Below, piece after piece: positions 44,848 through 55,293 of a stretch of DNA of 64,000 bases. A model generated the notes under the pieces. It searched no databases. It worked only from the letters and a program-made list of their open reading frames with translations, and was not told where the DNA came from. Both the position numbers and the translations under genes were made by a program. Each line of letters starts with the position of its first letter. The stretch's first letter is position 1. The stretch comes from Candidatus Heimdallarchaeota archaeon (GTDB taxonomy: Archaea; Asgardarchaeota; Heimdallarchaeia; Hodarchaeales; Hodarchaeaceae). The stretch covers positions 2,905,231-2,969,230 of the forward strand of contig CP070695.1 of the NCBI GenBank assembly GCA_020353515.1, written 5' to 3'.

Positions 44848-46560
44848 TCAAATTTCAACAGGGGGTAAACTCAAGGTTGATATTGATGATAAATCAAGTT
44901 CAAAGGCAGCTGCAGGTACAAATAATTCCCAATTTTCAAGTAAAGTTGGTGATATCTCCCCAATTATTCCTACTTCTTTACCATCAACTTTAATTTTAGC
45001 AGTTCTTCCTGATATGAATTCAGATGATTCTATGACTTCTAACTCATATCTTACTCCAAGACCCTGTATTAAAGTTTCGAGAATGCTGTGACAATGCTCA
45101 AAAGATACTTCTGTACCAGCCATGATAACTGCAGTCTTAGAAATTGTTTTTACAGAATTTTTCTCTAGTTTTACAACTTCTCCCACTTCAAAAAGATATT
45201 GTGGATATTCATTGTGTGTATTCCGAGAGAGGAAATCAAGCAAACCAGGGAAAAGTCTATTCCTCATAACTGAATAAGTTGAACTCACCGGATTCGCGAC
45301 TTGGACAAAAGAAGAAATAATATCACTCTTATACCCCATCAAAGTAGATAGTTTTTCAGGATCGGTGAGACTGAAACTAAGGACTTCTTGTAAGGAACAA
45401 CCACTTAAGATCTCACGGACATAATTCTCACTTATTGTTCGGGAAGATAAATTTCCAATCGTTGGAACTTCTGAACCAGCTGGTTCAATATTCATGTATC
45501 CATATGCTATAGCAACCTCCTCTGCAACATCGACCCAATGAAGTAAGTCAACCCGATAGGGAGGATATTTGACTTTTATTAACCCATTTTGTTCTGTAGC
45601 GTCAAATCTTCTCTTCTTAAGTAATTCGATGATTTTTTCTACTGTTAAATCAAGACCTAAATACCCTTTAATGTTTTCTGAGTTAACTATTATTTCAAAA
45701 GGCTCAGTTTCAGGAGTAACTAGTGTTGTTGGCGCATCCCCATGATTCTCTGGATAATGAATTTCAACGCTATATACTTTACCACCACGATCTCTTATTG
45801 CTTGAGTAATCAATGTATTGACGACTTTGACAACTTCAAGATTTGTACCAGTCACTTCCACCAACACATCAGTTGTCTCCTCATTTACACGTCCAACATC
45901 ATTACTATTGATGATTGGAGGCATAGAAAGAACCACACCATTAACGTCTCGAAGAATGGGTAGATCACCTTTACTGGGTAAAATGTGACAATATTCAACG
46001 CCTTTTTCATGTCTTGCTAAGATTTCATCAAGAGTCATTTTTTTAGTATATCCAAGAGGATAAAACGAAGTTGTCCGTGGAGTGAGCTCATATAAAATTG
46101 GACTTTCTAACATGTTAACATTATAAATTCCTATTGAAGAACGACTACGACGACGTCCATATGAGAAATCAACTTTTTCCTGTAGTTGGATCAATTGCTT
46201 AATTAGAAAATCGGAGAATTTCACTCCCCTAATAATAGAACAAGCAATGTATGGACGTATAGTTTTGAGTCGAGGGTCAACTTCAATCACAAAACCACTA
46301 GGTTCAGCAGAAATCTCAGGTAAATTTATGTGCAATCCCATCGCACCACTAACCTCTCTCACAAGCCCTTCTACTCCCCAGAGGTCAGGCCGATTCGATG
46401 TTTTACAGTCTACTTTTATGTACCCTTCATCCGCTAAATCGTGCTCTTCAATTTCAGATTTAGCAAAGCTAAATAGATTGTCGAGTTCCTCTATCGTAGT
46501 ATCATCTGGTAGATTGAGTAATTCAATAACATCATAATAAGAGATTTTAAAAGCAACCAA
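44848..46560 (-). CDS. pheT: phenylalanine--tRNA ligase beta subunit
   Basis: The 570-residue subunit pairs with PheS to charge tRNA-Phe. The start TTG at 46560 is chosen because GAGGTG lies six bases upstream and the product then begins VAFKISYYDVIELL, in line with archaeal PheT; an ATG at 46599 would overlap pheS. The B3/B4-like editing region (YIACSIIRGVKFSDFLIKQL; DLPILRDVNGVVLSMPPIIN), B5-type domain and catalytic-like core (EVAIAYGYMNI; LFEVGEVVKLE) are recognisable. The gap to pheS is 11 bases, so the genes form one transcript. Confidence 0.95.
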   Translation of the reverse strand: MVAFKISYYDVIELLNLPDDTTIEELDNLFSFAKSEIEEHDLADEGYIKVDCKTSNRPDLWGVEGLVREVSGAMGLHINLPEISAEPSGFVIEVDPRLKTIRPYIACSIIRGVKFSDFLIKQLIQLQEKVDFSYGRRRSRSSIGIYNVNMLESPILYELTPRTTSFYPLGYTKKMTLDEILARHEKGVEYCHILPSKGDLPILRDVNGVVLSMPPIINSNDVGRVNEETTDVLVEVTGTNLEVVKVVNTLITQAIRDRGGKVYSVEIHYPENHGDAPTTLVTPETEPFEIIVNSENIKGYLGLDLTVEKIIELLKKRRFDATEQNGLIKVKYPPYRVDLLHWVDVAEEVAIAYGYMNIEPAGSEVPTIGNLSSRTISENYVREILSGCSLQEVLSFSLTDPEKLSTLMGYKSDIISSFVQVANPVSSTYSVMRNRLFPGLLDFLSRNTHNEYPQYLFEVGEVVKLEKNSVKTISKTAVIMAGTEVSFEHCHSILETLIQGLGVRYELEVIESSEFISGRTAKIKVDGKEVGIIGEISPTLLENWELFVPAAAFELDLSSISTLSLPPVEI

Positions 46561-46571
46561 TTGTAACACCT

Positions 46572-48065
46572 CTAAGTCATGGGTACTGTGCGGAGCCATT
46601 CCAAGTTTTGTGTGAATAGCTCACGTATATCGTTAATCCCACGTTTTACCATATAGAGACGATCTACACCAAGACCCCAAGCAATGACTGGGTCTGTAAT
46701 GCCGAAAGGAGCAGTAACCTCTGGACGAAAGATACCAGAACCACCAAATTCGATAAATCCGAGCTTGGGATGATAAGCACTAAGTTCAGCTGATGGACTC
46801 GTGAAAGGATAATAATCTGGTTTGAATCTCACCTTAGTAGCACCAGCAATCTCTGTGGCAAACGTTTTAAGAAGGCCTAGGAGAGTACGGAACGTTATTG
46901 ATGGATCACAGGAGATTCCCTCTAGTTGATTGAATTCGGAAAGGTGTACAGCATCAACGGAATCAGGCCGATAGCATCGTGCAATACAGAAATATTTAGC
47001 TGGGATTTCAAGGTGATATAACGTTCTAGCACTCACAGATGTCCCCTGAGGTCTTAATATCAGTTGTGCAGCTTTTCGTGGATCCCATCTGTATCTCCAG
47101 CCTCGTGAACCCGTAGGTTCACCTGTTTCATGAACTAGTTGGACATTCTTCACCAATTCTTTGTCTTTTGGAAGTGTTCCATGAGTCGGGTGTTTTATAG
47201 TGTAAACATCGGACCACTCCCGTGCTGAATGGTCTTGGGCTTGAAATAAAGCATCAAAATTCCAAAATTCACTCTCAACAAGTGGCCCCCTCATTTCAGT
47301 AAATCCTAGACCTATAAGTTTTTGTTTCACTTCATCTAAGAACATCAAATACGGATGTTTACGGCCTACGGGGAATTTTTTAGGACGACTGGTAACATTA
47401 TAACTTTTTAGCTGTAATGATCGCCATTGACCAGATCTGATCTGATCAGAGGTTAATCGTGAAACAGTCTCAACAATTTCACTGTCTGATAATGCTTTTG
47501 ATCCTAGCTTAGTTATTTGAACGGACGCGTATTGGCGTTCTTTTACCTCAATAAATCCTCTATTCGATAGGATTTTTCGAATTTCTTTAGGAATGGGAAA
47601 TAATGGATCTTTGGATACAGATCTTAAAATATCTTCTAATTCTTGATTTAAATCTGAAACTGGTTTAACAGGAATTAATACTCCTTTGGTAATCTTGATT
47701 ATACCAGCTTTTCTAAGATGTCCTACACCTGCATTTACTGCTTGTCTGGATAGATCCAGAAGAGATGAGAGATGAGCTATTGGTATTCCATCAGGTTTGT
47801 TATTCAATTCATTTAGGATTAAATTTTCAGGGAATCCTTTGCTAAGAACTTCATTCCCCTCTTCCGTAAGCCAAATCTTATTGATTGATTTCACCTCTCG
47901 AGTAGCTAAATCGTCTCTACTTAATCGCAAGGTTATCTGTTCAACTTTTGCATGGGATAGCTCGGTTATTTCAGCTATTTCATCAATCGTTAAAGAACCA
48001 CTATCCTTTAAATGCTTTAGGACTGCTGCCATCTCTGATGTAATGAGGATAGAATCGGTATTCAA
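46572..48065 (-). CDS. pheS: phenylalanine--tRNA ligase alpha subunit
   Basis: The 497-residue class II synthetase subunit begins at TTG 48065 with AAGGAG 11 bases upstream; ATG 48032 is an alternative. The N-terminal winged-helix repeats (residues 1-200) are the archaeal/eukaryotic type. The catalytic core shows class II motif 2 (KYFCIARCYRPDSVDAVHLS with FNQLEGI) and motif 3 (AWGLGVDRLYM). It is the first gene of the pheS-pheT operon. About 280 bases of AT-rich sequence precede it. Confidence 0.95.
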   Translation of the reverse strand: MNTDSILITSEMAAVLKHLKDSGSLTIDEIAEITELSHAKVEQITLRLSRDDLATREVKSINKIWLTEEGNEVLSKGFPENLILNELNNKPDGIPIAHLSSLLDLSRQAVNAGVGHLRKAGIIKITKGVLIPVKPVSDLNQELEDILRSVSKDPLFPIPKEIRKILSNRGFIEVKERQYASVQITKLGSKALSDSEIVETVSRLTSDQIRSGQWRSLQLKSYNVTSRPKKFPVGRKHPYLMFLDEVKQKLIGLGFTEMRGPLVESEFWNFDALFQAQDHSAREWSDVYTIKHPTHGTLPKDKELVKNVQLVHETGEPTGSRGWRYRWDPRKAAQLILRPQGTSVSARTLYHLEIPAKYFCIARCYRPDSVDAVHLSEFNQLEGISCDPSITFRTLLGLLKTFATEIAGATKVRFKPDYYPFTSPSAELSAYHPKLGFIEFGGSGIFRPEVTAPFGITDPVIAWGLGVDRLYMVKRGINDIRELFTQNLEWLRTVPMT

Positions 48066-48348
48066 TCTGTTTGAAGCTCCTTCATCTCGTAGTGTTCAAT
48101 TCTAATTGTTTTTTGAGAAATTTGAGGTTGATGTAAAAGTAATTGGAAAAATAAGGGGATTGCTACATCTATTGATGCCTTGTTGAATTTATGAAAAGAG
48201 TTATTTTCACTTAAAGCTATGCAAAGTCCAAGGCATCTACCTCAAACGGTGTGAAAAAATTTATTATTTTAAATCTTTCTATATTATCCCTTTTTTTCTT
48301 TTATATACCCTTGAATATCGATTTTCTTATTACTATATTGCTATTAAA

Positions 48349-51300
48349 TCAAGCCTGGGTTCTATATTCCCAACCTGGCTTGACTATCATACCTTCTCTC
48401 CTTCTTCCATCAATTATAACTAGAAAAGGACTTTCCACCCGAATATGTCGCACAAATTCAGTTTCATTTTCAATGTTTTTCAAAGATTTCAACCAGTTCC
48501 ATTCAATATAGTCTTTCTTAGACTTATACTTTATATAGAAGTAACCGATATTAGCAGTAGTAATATTTTGAAAAAAATGGCTTCCTTGCGAATGTTCTAC
48601 TTGAAAGTCTTCCAAACCAGTTTCAATAATTACCTGAGCACCCGAAATGTGGTTCCATTTCACAGGAATCCCTAAAAAACGGTCAAATGTTCCCCAACGC
48701 CCAAATCCTAAAAGGATGTAGGGAATACCTTGATTTTTCAGATTTTGATTTATTTGATCAATTTCACTTACCATCTCACGGGTTTTCATTTTATTAAAAG
48801 ATTCAGGTTTCAGAAAGACGATATCATTGATATTTTTAATTATCCTATTACCAGAAATTTGTGATGAATATGCTAATATCTCGCCTTTAGGAGCTGAAAT
48901 GACTTCTTCAGCTAGGAGTTCATCCTGTTCCACAAATGGGCGAATTTGTAATGGGTAAAAAGTAGGTCTTTTTTTAGGTATATGTTGAAAATTCCCTGCA
49001 AACTCAATTTCTACACTACACCCCATTGCTTTTTCTCCCAGCTCTAGAATTCGAGATATTGTTTTTGTAATAGGGAACGTTCCGAATTTTAATTGGTTAC
49101 TAAAGGTAATTACTGGGGCCCCTTCTCCCATATAACCATTTCGAATTATCTGATCATTATAATCATATGTATCTGCCACTTCTGATAATATTTCTGGATT
49201 AGTATCGAAAATACTAGCTTTTACTAAGAAAGAATTCTCCCCCTCGGAAATATCTGTTGCTGTTGATGCTAGATCAATTGCGAAAAAATCTCTTTGGCTA
49301 TTTTGTAATAGTTGGTCATGGGTTGAATAAAAACTGATTTCAGGATATTTTGGGCAAAAACGAAGAGAAATACCTCCATCTACAATTGTCTTCCCTAAAC
49401 CAACAGCAAGAAATGCAATTCTATCAGTTGGTTTCATGTAGGAAACTGGATAATAATTATATGAGGAGGCTACTCCAGAGAAACTAGGGTAAGAAAGCCT
49501 ATTAGGATGTTCTCTTCCTACCACTTGCTGTATTACAACAGCCATCTTAGATTCCTCTACAGATTGGTCAGTTGATTCAGCATAACTTTTAGCTTTCTTT
49601 AAGAAAGAAGAAGCATACACTAATTTGATAGCATCACAGAGTAATTCTATTCTGGTATTCATATCCTGATTATTTGGTAAGAAGTAAGTTTCAAAGATTC
49701 CTGCAAATGGCTGATATTGAGAGTCTTCTAATAAGCTTGAAGATCTCACTGATAGTGGACCAGTTAGAGACTTTAAAATGAAACTTAAATCGTCCACAAG
49801 GCTTTTTGAAACCTTTGCTTCCAAGAAACTCTTTTTAATATCTTCATCAGGAAGATCTGATAGTGCAATATCATAAAGCTCTGTGTTTTCTTCCATGAAA
49901 AGATCAAATTCACTTGTCCCTATCACAAAAGTCTTAGGTATTCGAATGTCAACATCTTGGGTAAGATCATCGGCCAGAAGGAATGTATTCAGTAGAAATT
50001 GAAGAAATGCAATTCCTCGGCCCTTCCCACCCAATGAACCTGGTCTTAATCGTGTAAATCTTATTGCAGGGTGATGGCTATCTCTATCCCAATCATGTAC
50101 AACACCCCCTGATTTTTCAACAAGTATAGCGTTGATTGACTCAAGTAAGAATTGTCTGAGTTCATCCTCTGTGAGATCGGTAACCTTGACTGGTTTGATC
50201 TTTTGGGCAATAGCAAATTCTGCTCGATTCATTAACCAGCCAGAAAAGTGATCATGTGACCCATGGTATATTAAAGATTCATTAGGCACTACTGAAATAG
50301 CCTGAAATAACTCCAAGATGTTTTTAGCTCGGCCAACAACTGATCCATCAGCTAATTGGAAGATAAAGTCGCCAAATCCTAAATGTCTCAACATAAATTC
50401 TCGTAAACTATATAGAAGACGTCTTGATTTTTTATAGATGAAAAATGCTCCCAATTCCTTAGCTCGTTCTTCATTCTCAAGCTGTCTTGAATGTAACGCA
50501 GTAGGTAGGGTTAAATCATTAGATTTAACCTCTTTAATGAATCTAATCCCTGCATCATCATCTATTTTCCCCTCTCTGGGGAATCGAACATCAGAAATCA
50601 CACCAATGACATACTTCTTGTATTTTTGATAATAATCCATTGCCTCTTCATATGTGCACGCTAAAAGAATTTTAGGTCGAGCTCTCATTTGAAGAAGATT
50701 GTAAAAATCATTTATTCCAGCTGAAATTAATCGATGTGTTTGTTTCATAAGTTCACTATATATCAAAGGCAAGAAGAGCGAATAATGACGAATAGAATCT
50801 TCAACGATGATAATCACTCGAACAAGACCTATTTCGGTATCATGTGCTACATTGAGTTTATCTTCCAGATGTTTTACTATTGCAACAAAAACTGTTGAAT
50901 CACCATTCCACAAGAAAATCCTATCTATTCCCTGTCTTTTAGTAGGATCTGGTAAATATGGAATATTACTAGCATTATTCAATAAAAGGATGACTGGTAT
51001 ATCTCGAACCTTTTTTATCTCTCGTCCAAATGCAAAAGCATCCACATCTCCCAATCTTCTCATGGTAATAATTAAGTCAAATTCTTTTTCATTAACCAAT
51101 TTTAATGCATCTTTGGCCGAGGCGACCCTAGTAATGCTAGGTAAGGTACGAAGATTCAGATTATGAAATTCCTCAAATATTTGATCAGAAAGTCTCCCAT
51201 CTTCCTCTAGAATAAAATTGTCATAGTAAGAACTTACAAGAAGCACTTTATTGATCCTTTTAGTCATTAAATCATGAAAGACCCTATAGGCAGGTTTATA

Positions 51301-51360
51301 ATCAAGTCCTAGATCATCTTCTTCAACAATATGGAGGGGAGCAGAGTTATTCATACTCAT
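48349..51360 (-). CDS. receiver domains fused to a PEP-synthase-like ATP-binding module
   Basis: The 1003-residue cytosolic protein has two response-regulator receiver-like domains and a pyruvate,phosphate-dikinase N-terminal (PPDK_N) module. The first receiver (about residues 38-165) lacks the phosphorylatable Asp (ITMRRLGDVDA). The second (about 185-335) has the acidic pocket IIVEDS and Asp257 in GVISDVRFP. The PPDK_N part (about 440-830) shows LGGKGRGIAFLQ, GPLSVRSSSLLEDSQYQPFA and VGLGKTIVDGG, the ATP-binding signatures. The swivelling phosphohistidine (GGxxxHAAI type) domain of true PEP synthases is absent. The function is unknown; ATP- or phosphate-dependent signalling is an inference. 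Confidence 0.85.
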   Translation of the reverse strand: MSMNNSAPLHIVEEDDLGLDYKPAYRVFHDLMTKRINKVLLVSSYYDNFILEEDGRLSDQIFEEFHNLNLRTLPSITRVASAKDALKLVNEKEFDLIITMRRLGDVDAFAFGREIKKVRDIPVILLLNNASNIPYLPDPTKRQGIDRIFLWNGDSTVFVAIVKHLEDKLNVAHDTEIGLVRVIIIVEDSIRHYSLFLPLIYSELMKQTHRLISAGINDFYNLLQMRARPKILLACTYEEAMDYYQKYKKYVIGVISDVRFPREGKIDDDAGIRFIKEVKSNDLTLPTALHSRQLENEERAKELGAFFIYKKSRRLLYSLREFMLRHLGFGDFIFQLADGSVVGRAKNILELFQAISVVPNESLIYHGSHDHFSGWLMNRAEFAIAQKIKPVKVTDLTEDELRQFLLESINAILVEKSGGVVHDWDRDSHHPAIRFTRLRPGSLGGKGRGIAFLQFLLNTFLLADDLTQDVDIRIPKTFVIGTSEFDLFMEENTELYDIALSDLPDEDIKKSFLEAKVSKSLVDDLSFILKSLTGPLSVRSSSLLEDSQYQPFAGIFETYFLPNNQDMNTRIELLCDAIKLVYASSFLKKAKSYAESTDQSVEESKMAVVIQQVVGREHPNRLSYPSFSGVASSYNYYPVSYMKPTDRIAFLAVGLGKTIVDGGISLRFCPKYPEISFYSTHDQLLQNSQRDFFAIDLASTATDISEGENSFLVKASIFDTNPEILSEVADTYDYNDQIIRNGYMGEGAPVITFSNQLKFGTFPITKTISRILELGEKAMGCSVEIEFAGNFQHIPKKRPTFYPLQIRPFVEQDELLAEEVISAPKGEILAYSSQISGNRIIKNINDIVFLKPESFNKMKTREMVSEIDQINQNLKNQGIPYILLGFGRWGTFDRFLGIPVKWNHISGAQVIIETGLEDFQVEHSQGSHFFQNITTANIGYFYIKYKSKKDYIEWNWLKSLKNIENETEFVRHIRVESPFLVIIDGRRREGMIVKPGWEYRTQA

Positions 51361-51591
51361 TCACTAGCATTTGATTATTTATACTTTGAAAAAGTTTTGT
51401 GGAATATATACATTTTTCAAATAATAATTAATTCCTCTTGAAATGTATCCAACCTTGAATCATTAGACTTACAAACCCTTTCACTACTTTATTAATTTGA
51501 TATAGGAATTTAACATTCGATACTCTCGGTACCCTCCTTACTATGGCTTAAACTTTGTTTTTCAGTAATGGAGAAACTATACACTTAATTC

Positions 51592-51678
51592 AAGACCGAT
51601 AAAAGAGCTTCCAATGGGGTTAAAAGATGACTCCTAATTGCATCGGTCTTAACAGATAACAGGACAATTAGTCTGTTA
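51592..51678 (+). promoter_or_regulatory. inverted repeats in the gdhA upstream region
   Basis: AAGACCGAT (51592-51600) is matched exactly by ATCGGTCTT (51642-51650), with a 41-base loop. Immediately after, TAACAGA (51650-51656) is matched by TCTGTTA (51672-51678), with a 15-base loop. The second repeat ends 63 bases before the gdhA start. A TATA-like ACTATACA lies near 51576-51583, so if that is the promoter both stems are in the transcript leader. They could form an RNA switch or protein-binding hairpins. Confidence 0.45.
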
Positions 51679-51726
51679 CTCGCTTTAGTATCGAATGTCA
51701 GCAATAAATGTTAGAAAGAAAGCTGA

Positions 51727-53085
<1,359 letters not shown>

Positions 53086-53138
53086 TTATTATTTTTTTGG
53101 AGATTAGATATTATAATATCCTTATTCTCTCTATTTTT

Positions 53139-55061
53139 CTACAATTCAATTGCTTTTGTTTCAATTAATTCTTTAGGAAAACGGAGCTCAAACACATTCC
53201 CTTTTGGATCAGACGACTTGATTTTGAGTACTCCACCATAATATTGCATTATAACTGAAACAAGAGCTATCCCAATATGGTGACCGATAACCTCCCAATC
53301 ATCAGTTATTTGTCCTGAAAGCTGTAATACTACGTCTTGAGTTAATGGTTCAGAGCAATAATCACTAATAAAAACGCTGTAAAAAGAAGGGAAATAAGAT
53401 CCTGTAATTTCGATGGGTGTTTCAGTAATTCTAGGAGCATAAGAGTACAAAATAAATTCCATTAATTCATAAAACACATCATTAAGATGAGTATCAGTAA
53501 AAATTCTGGTATCAAGATTCTTTTCGTTGACATTGATCAAGTGAGTATAATCTGAAAAATCAGAAATCACATCCTTAACGACACCAAGTAGATTTTTGCT
53601 ATCTTTTGGTACAAAAGGAGTCTGGAGAATCTCAAAAATATGATTTACCATGTCAATTGTCTTAGATGAGCCTGAAGCGATAGCAATGACATCGTTCACA
53701 ATATTACTATTTAATTCCAGATTTGATTCATACATTAACAAGACCAATTCAAGATTATTGATTATTTTCTGCATATCATTATTCACAAAATGAGACATCA
53801 TTGCATGGTATCGCTCTTCTTCAAGTTTTACTTGGCGTAATGCCTCTTCAACTTGTTTCCGCTGTGTAATATTACGAGCAATACCCAACATACCTTTGAT
53901 TTCACCCTCCTGTATTTGTGGTGATGCTTTAATCTCTACGGGAACATAATCACCAGTTTTCTTCAGAAGGCGTGCTTCAATTGCAGGAAATCGGGCACGA
54001 TTTAGGATGTTTTCAAAGCCTTCTAATATCAAGGGAAGGTCTTCTTCATGTATTAATGGTAGGAATGGTTTTCCAATCCACTCATCTGGGTGCCAACCTG
54101 TAATAAATTCCATTACAGGGTTAAGAGAGGTTATTTTCCCATCAAATGATATAGAGAATATAATATCCCGAGCATTCTGTATATAACTCCTATATCGCTC
54201 TTCTGACTCACGTAACTTCTGCTCTACGGCTTTACGATCTGAAATATCTGTAAAGACTGATAAAACACCACCAAATTCTCCTTCTTGAGAAAAAATAGGA
54301 GTAGCTGTTATAATTACTGGAATGTGTTGTCCATCTTTTGCTAATAAGCTGGCCTCATAATTCGTGCCGACCCCCTCAGGTCGTTTTGATGTTTCACTTA
54401 TAATCTTGTCAATGTACTCTTGTGGAACGATAAACTCCCAATGCTGACCCAATAACTCTTTTTCTGTATAACCTAGTAATTCAGCTGTTTTAGGATTGAC
54501 AAAAGAGATTTTTCCCTCTGCATCTTCTAAGAGAACTCCCTCTTCTAGTTTCTCGACAAGCATCTGATATTTTTCTTTAGATTTACCTAACTCCTTTTCA
54601 GCTTGTTTATGCTTAGTAACATCGCGTACAATTGCTAGATCAGCTAATCTCCCCTGATATGTGATAAGACCAGCATTTATTTCAACTTCTAACGTTTCAT
54701 TATTTTTTAACAATAATTTTGTTTCATAGATCGTGGGAACATCAATTCCGGAGATACGTTTTTTGTAGCGATCCATGACTTCAGAACGAGAATCAGGATG
54801 AATATAATCAATAAATGGAGAATTATAAAGGTCCTCAAAAGAATAACCAGTTATTTCAATTAAGCTAGAGTTGACATACTTTATCAGCGAATCTTGTAAT
54901 ATGGCAATACCATCGTTTGCTCTGTCAACCACATTACGATACTGTTCTTCTGATTCTCTTAATTTTCGTTCAATTTCTTTAAAATTAGCTAAACTTCGTT
55001 GAATTGCTTTTATCACGTCTTCAGGGATGTCCTCTCTATCCAACAGATCCTCAATTTCCAT
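53139..55061 (-). CDS. three-PAS sensor with degenerate kinase-like C-terminus
   Basis: The 640-residue cytosolic protein has three PAS domains (about residues 40-165, 165-285, 285-410), each ending in the DIT/DIS signature (VRDVTKHKQAE, FTDISDRKAVE, ARNITQRKQVE). A DHp-like helix follows with His424 in SHFVNNDMQKIINNLE, and then a HATPase-like tail. The tail keeps HIGIALVSVIMQYYGG (G2-like box) but the N box is ELMEFILYSYA and the G1 DxGxG is not seen, so ATP binding is doubtful. There is no membrane segment. It is a paralogue of the neighbouring 1519-residue protein. Confidence 0.88.
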   Translation of the reverse strand: MEIEDLLDREDIPEDVIKAIQRSLANFKEIERKLRESEEQYRNVVDRANDGIAILQDSLIKYVNSSLIEITGYSFEDLYNSPFIDYIHPDSRSEVMDRYKKRISGIDVPTIYETKLLLKNNETLEVEINAGLITYQGRLADLAIVRDVTKHKQAEKELGKSKEKYQMLVEKLEEGVLLEDAEGKISFVNPKTAELLGYTEKELLGQHWEFIVPQEYIDKIISETSKRPEGVGTNYEASLLAKDGQHIPVIITATPIFSQEGEFGGVLSVFTDISDRKAVEQKLRESEERYRSYIQNARDIIFSISFDGKITSLNPVMEFITGWHPDEWIGKPFLPLIHEEDLPLILEGFENILNRARFPAIEARLLKKTGDYVPVEIKASPQIQEGEIKGMLGIARNITQRKQVEEALRQVKLEEERYHAMMSHFVNNDMQKIINNLELVLLMYESNLELNSNIVNDVIAIASGSSKTIDMVNHIFEILQTPFVPKDSKNLLGVVKDVISDFSDYTHLINVNEKNLDTRIFTDTHLNDVFYELMEFILYSYAPRITETPIEITGSYFPSFYSVFISDYCSEPLTQDVVLQLSGQITDDWEVIGHHIGIALVSVIMQYYGGVLKIKSSDPKGNVFELRFPKELIETKAIEL

Positions 55062-55293
55062 TAAAGTCCACTACCAATTGTAGGCTGTTTAAAAAGATTG
55101 TGACAATAATGCCTAATAAAGTGATTTAAATTGAAGTAAATTCCTTGAAAAATATGGTTATGTATAGATTATTCTTAGCTAATCACCTTTCCCCCCATTT
55201 TAGCCTCTAAATCATCAGAATCTCTCTTGGTAATATTTTTTTCTAATAAAAAAGGAATAAAATGCCTCAATATACGAACGCTAGCTATAAGAT

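Noticed and set aside
50807-51166. A 119-codon plus-strand frame opposite the receiver/PPDK gene
   Set aside because: It is a shadow of the strongly supported minus-strand gene and has no domain.
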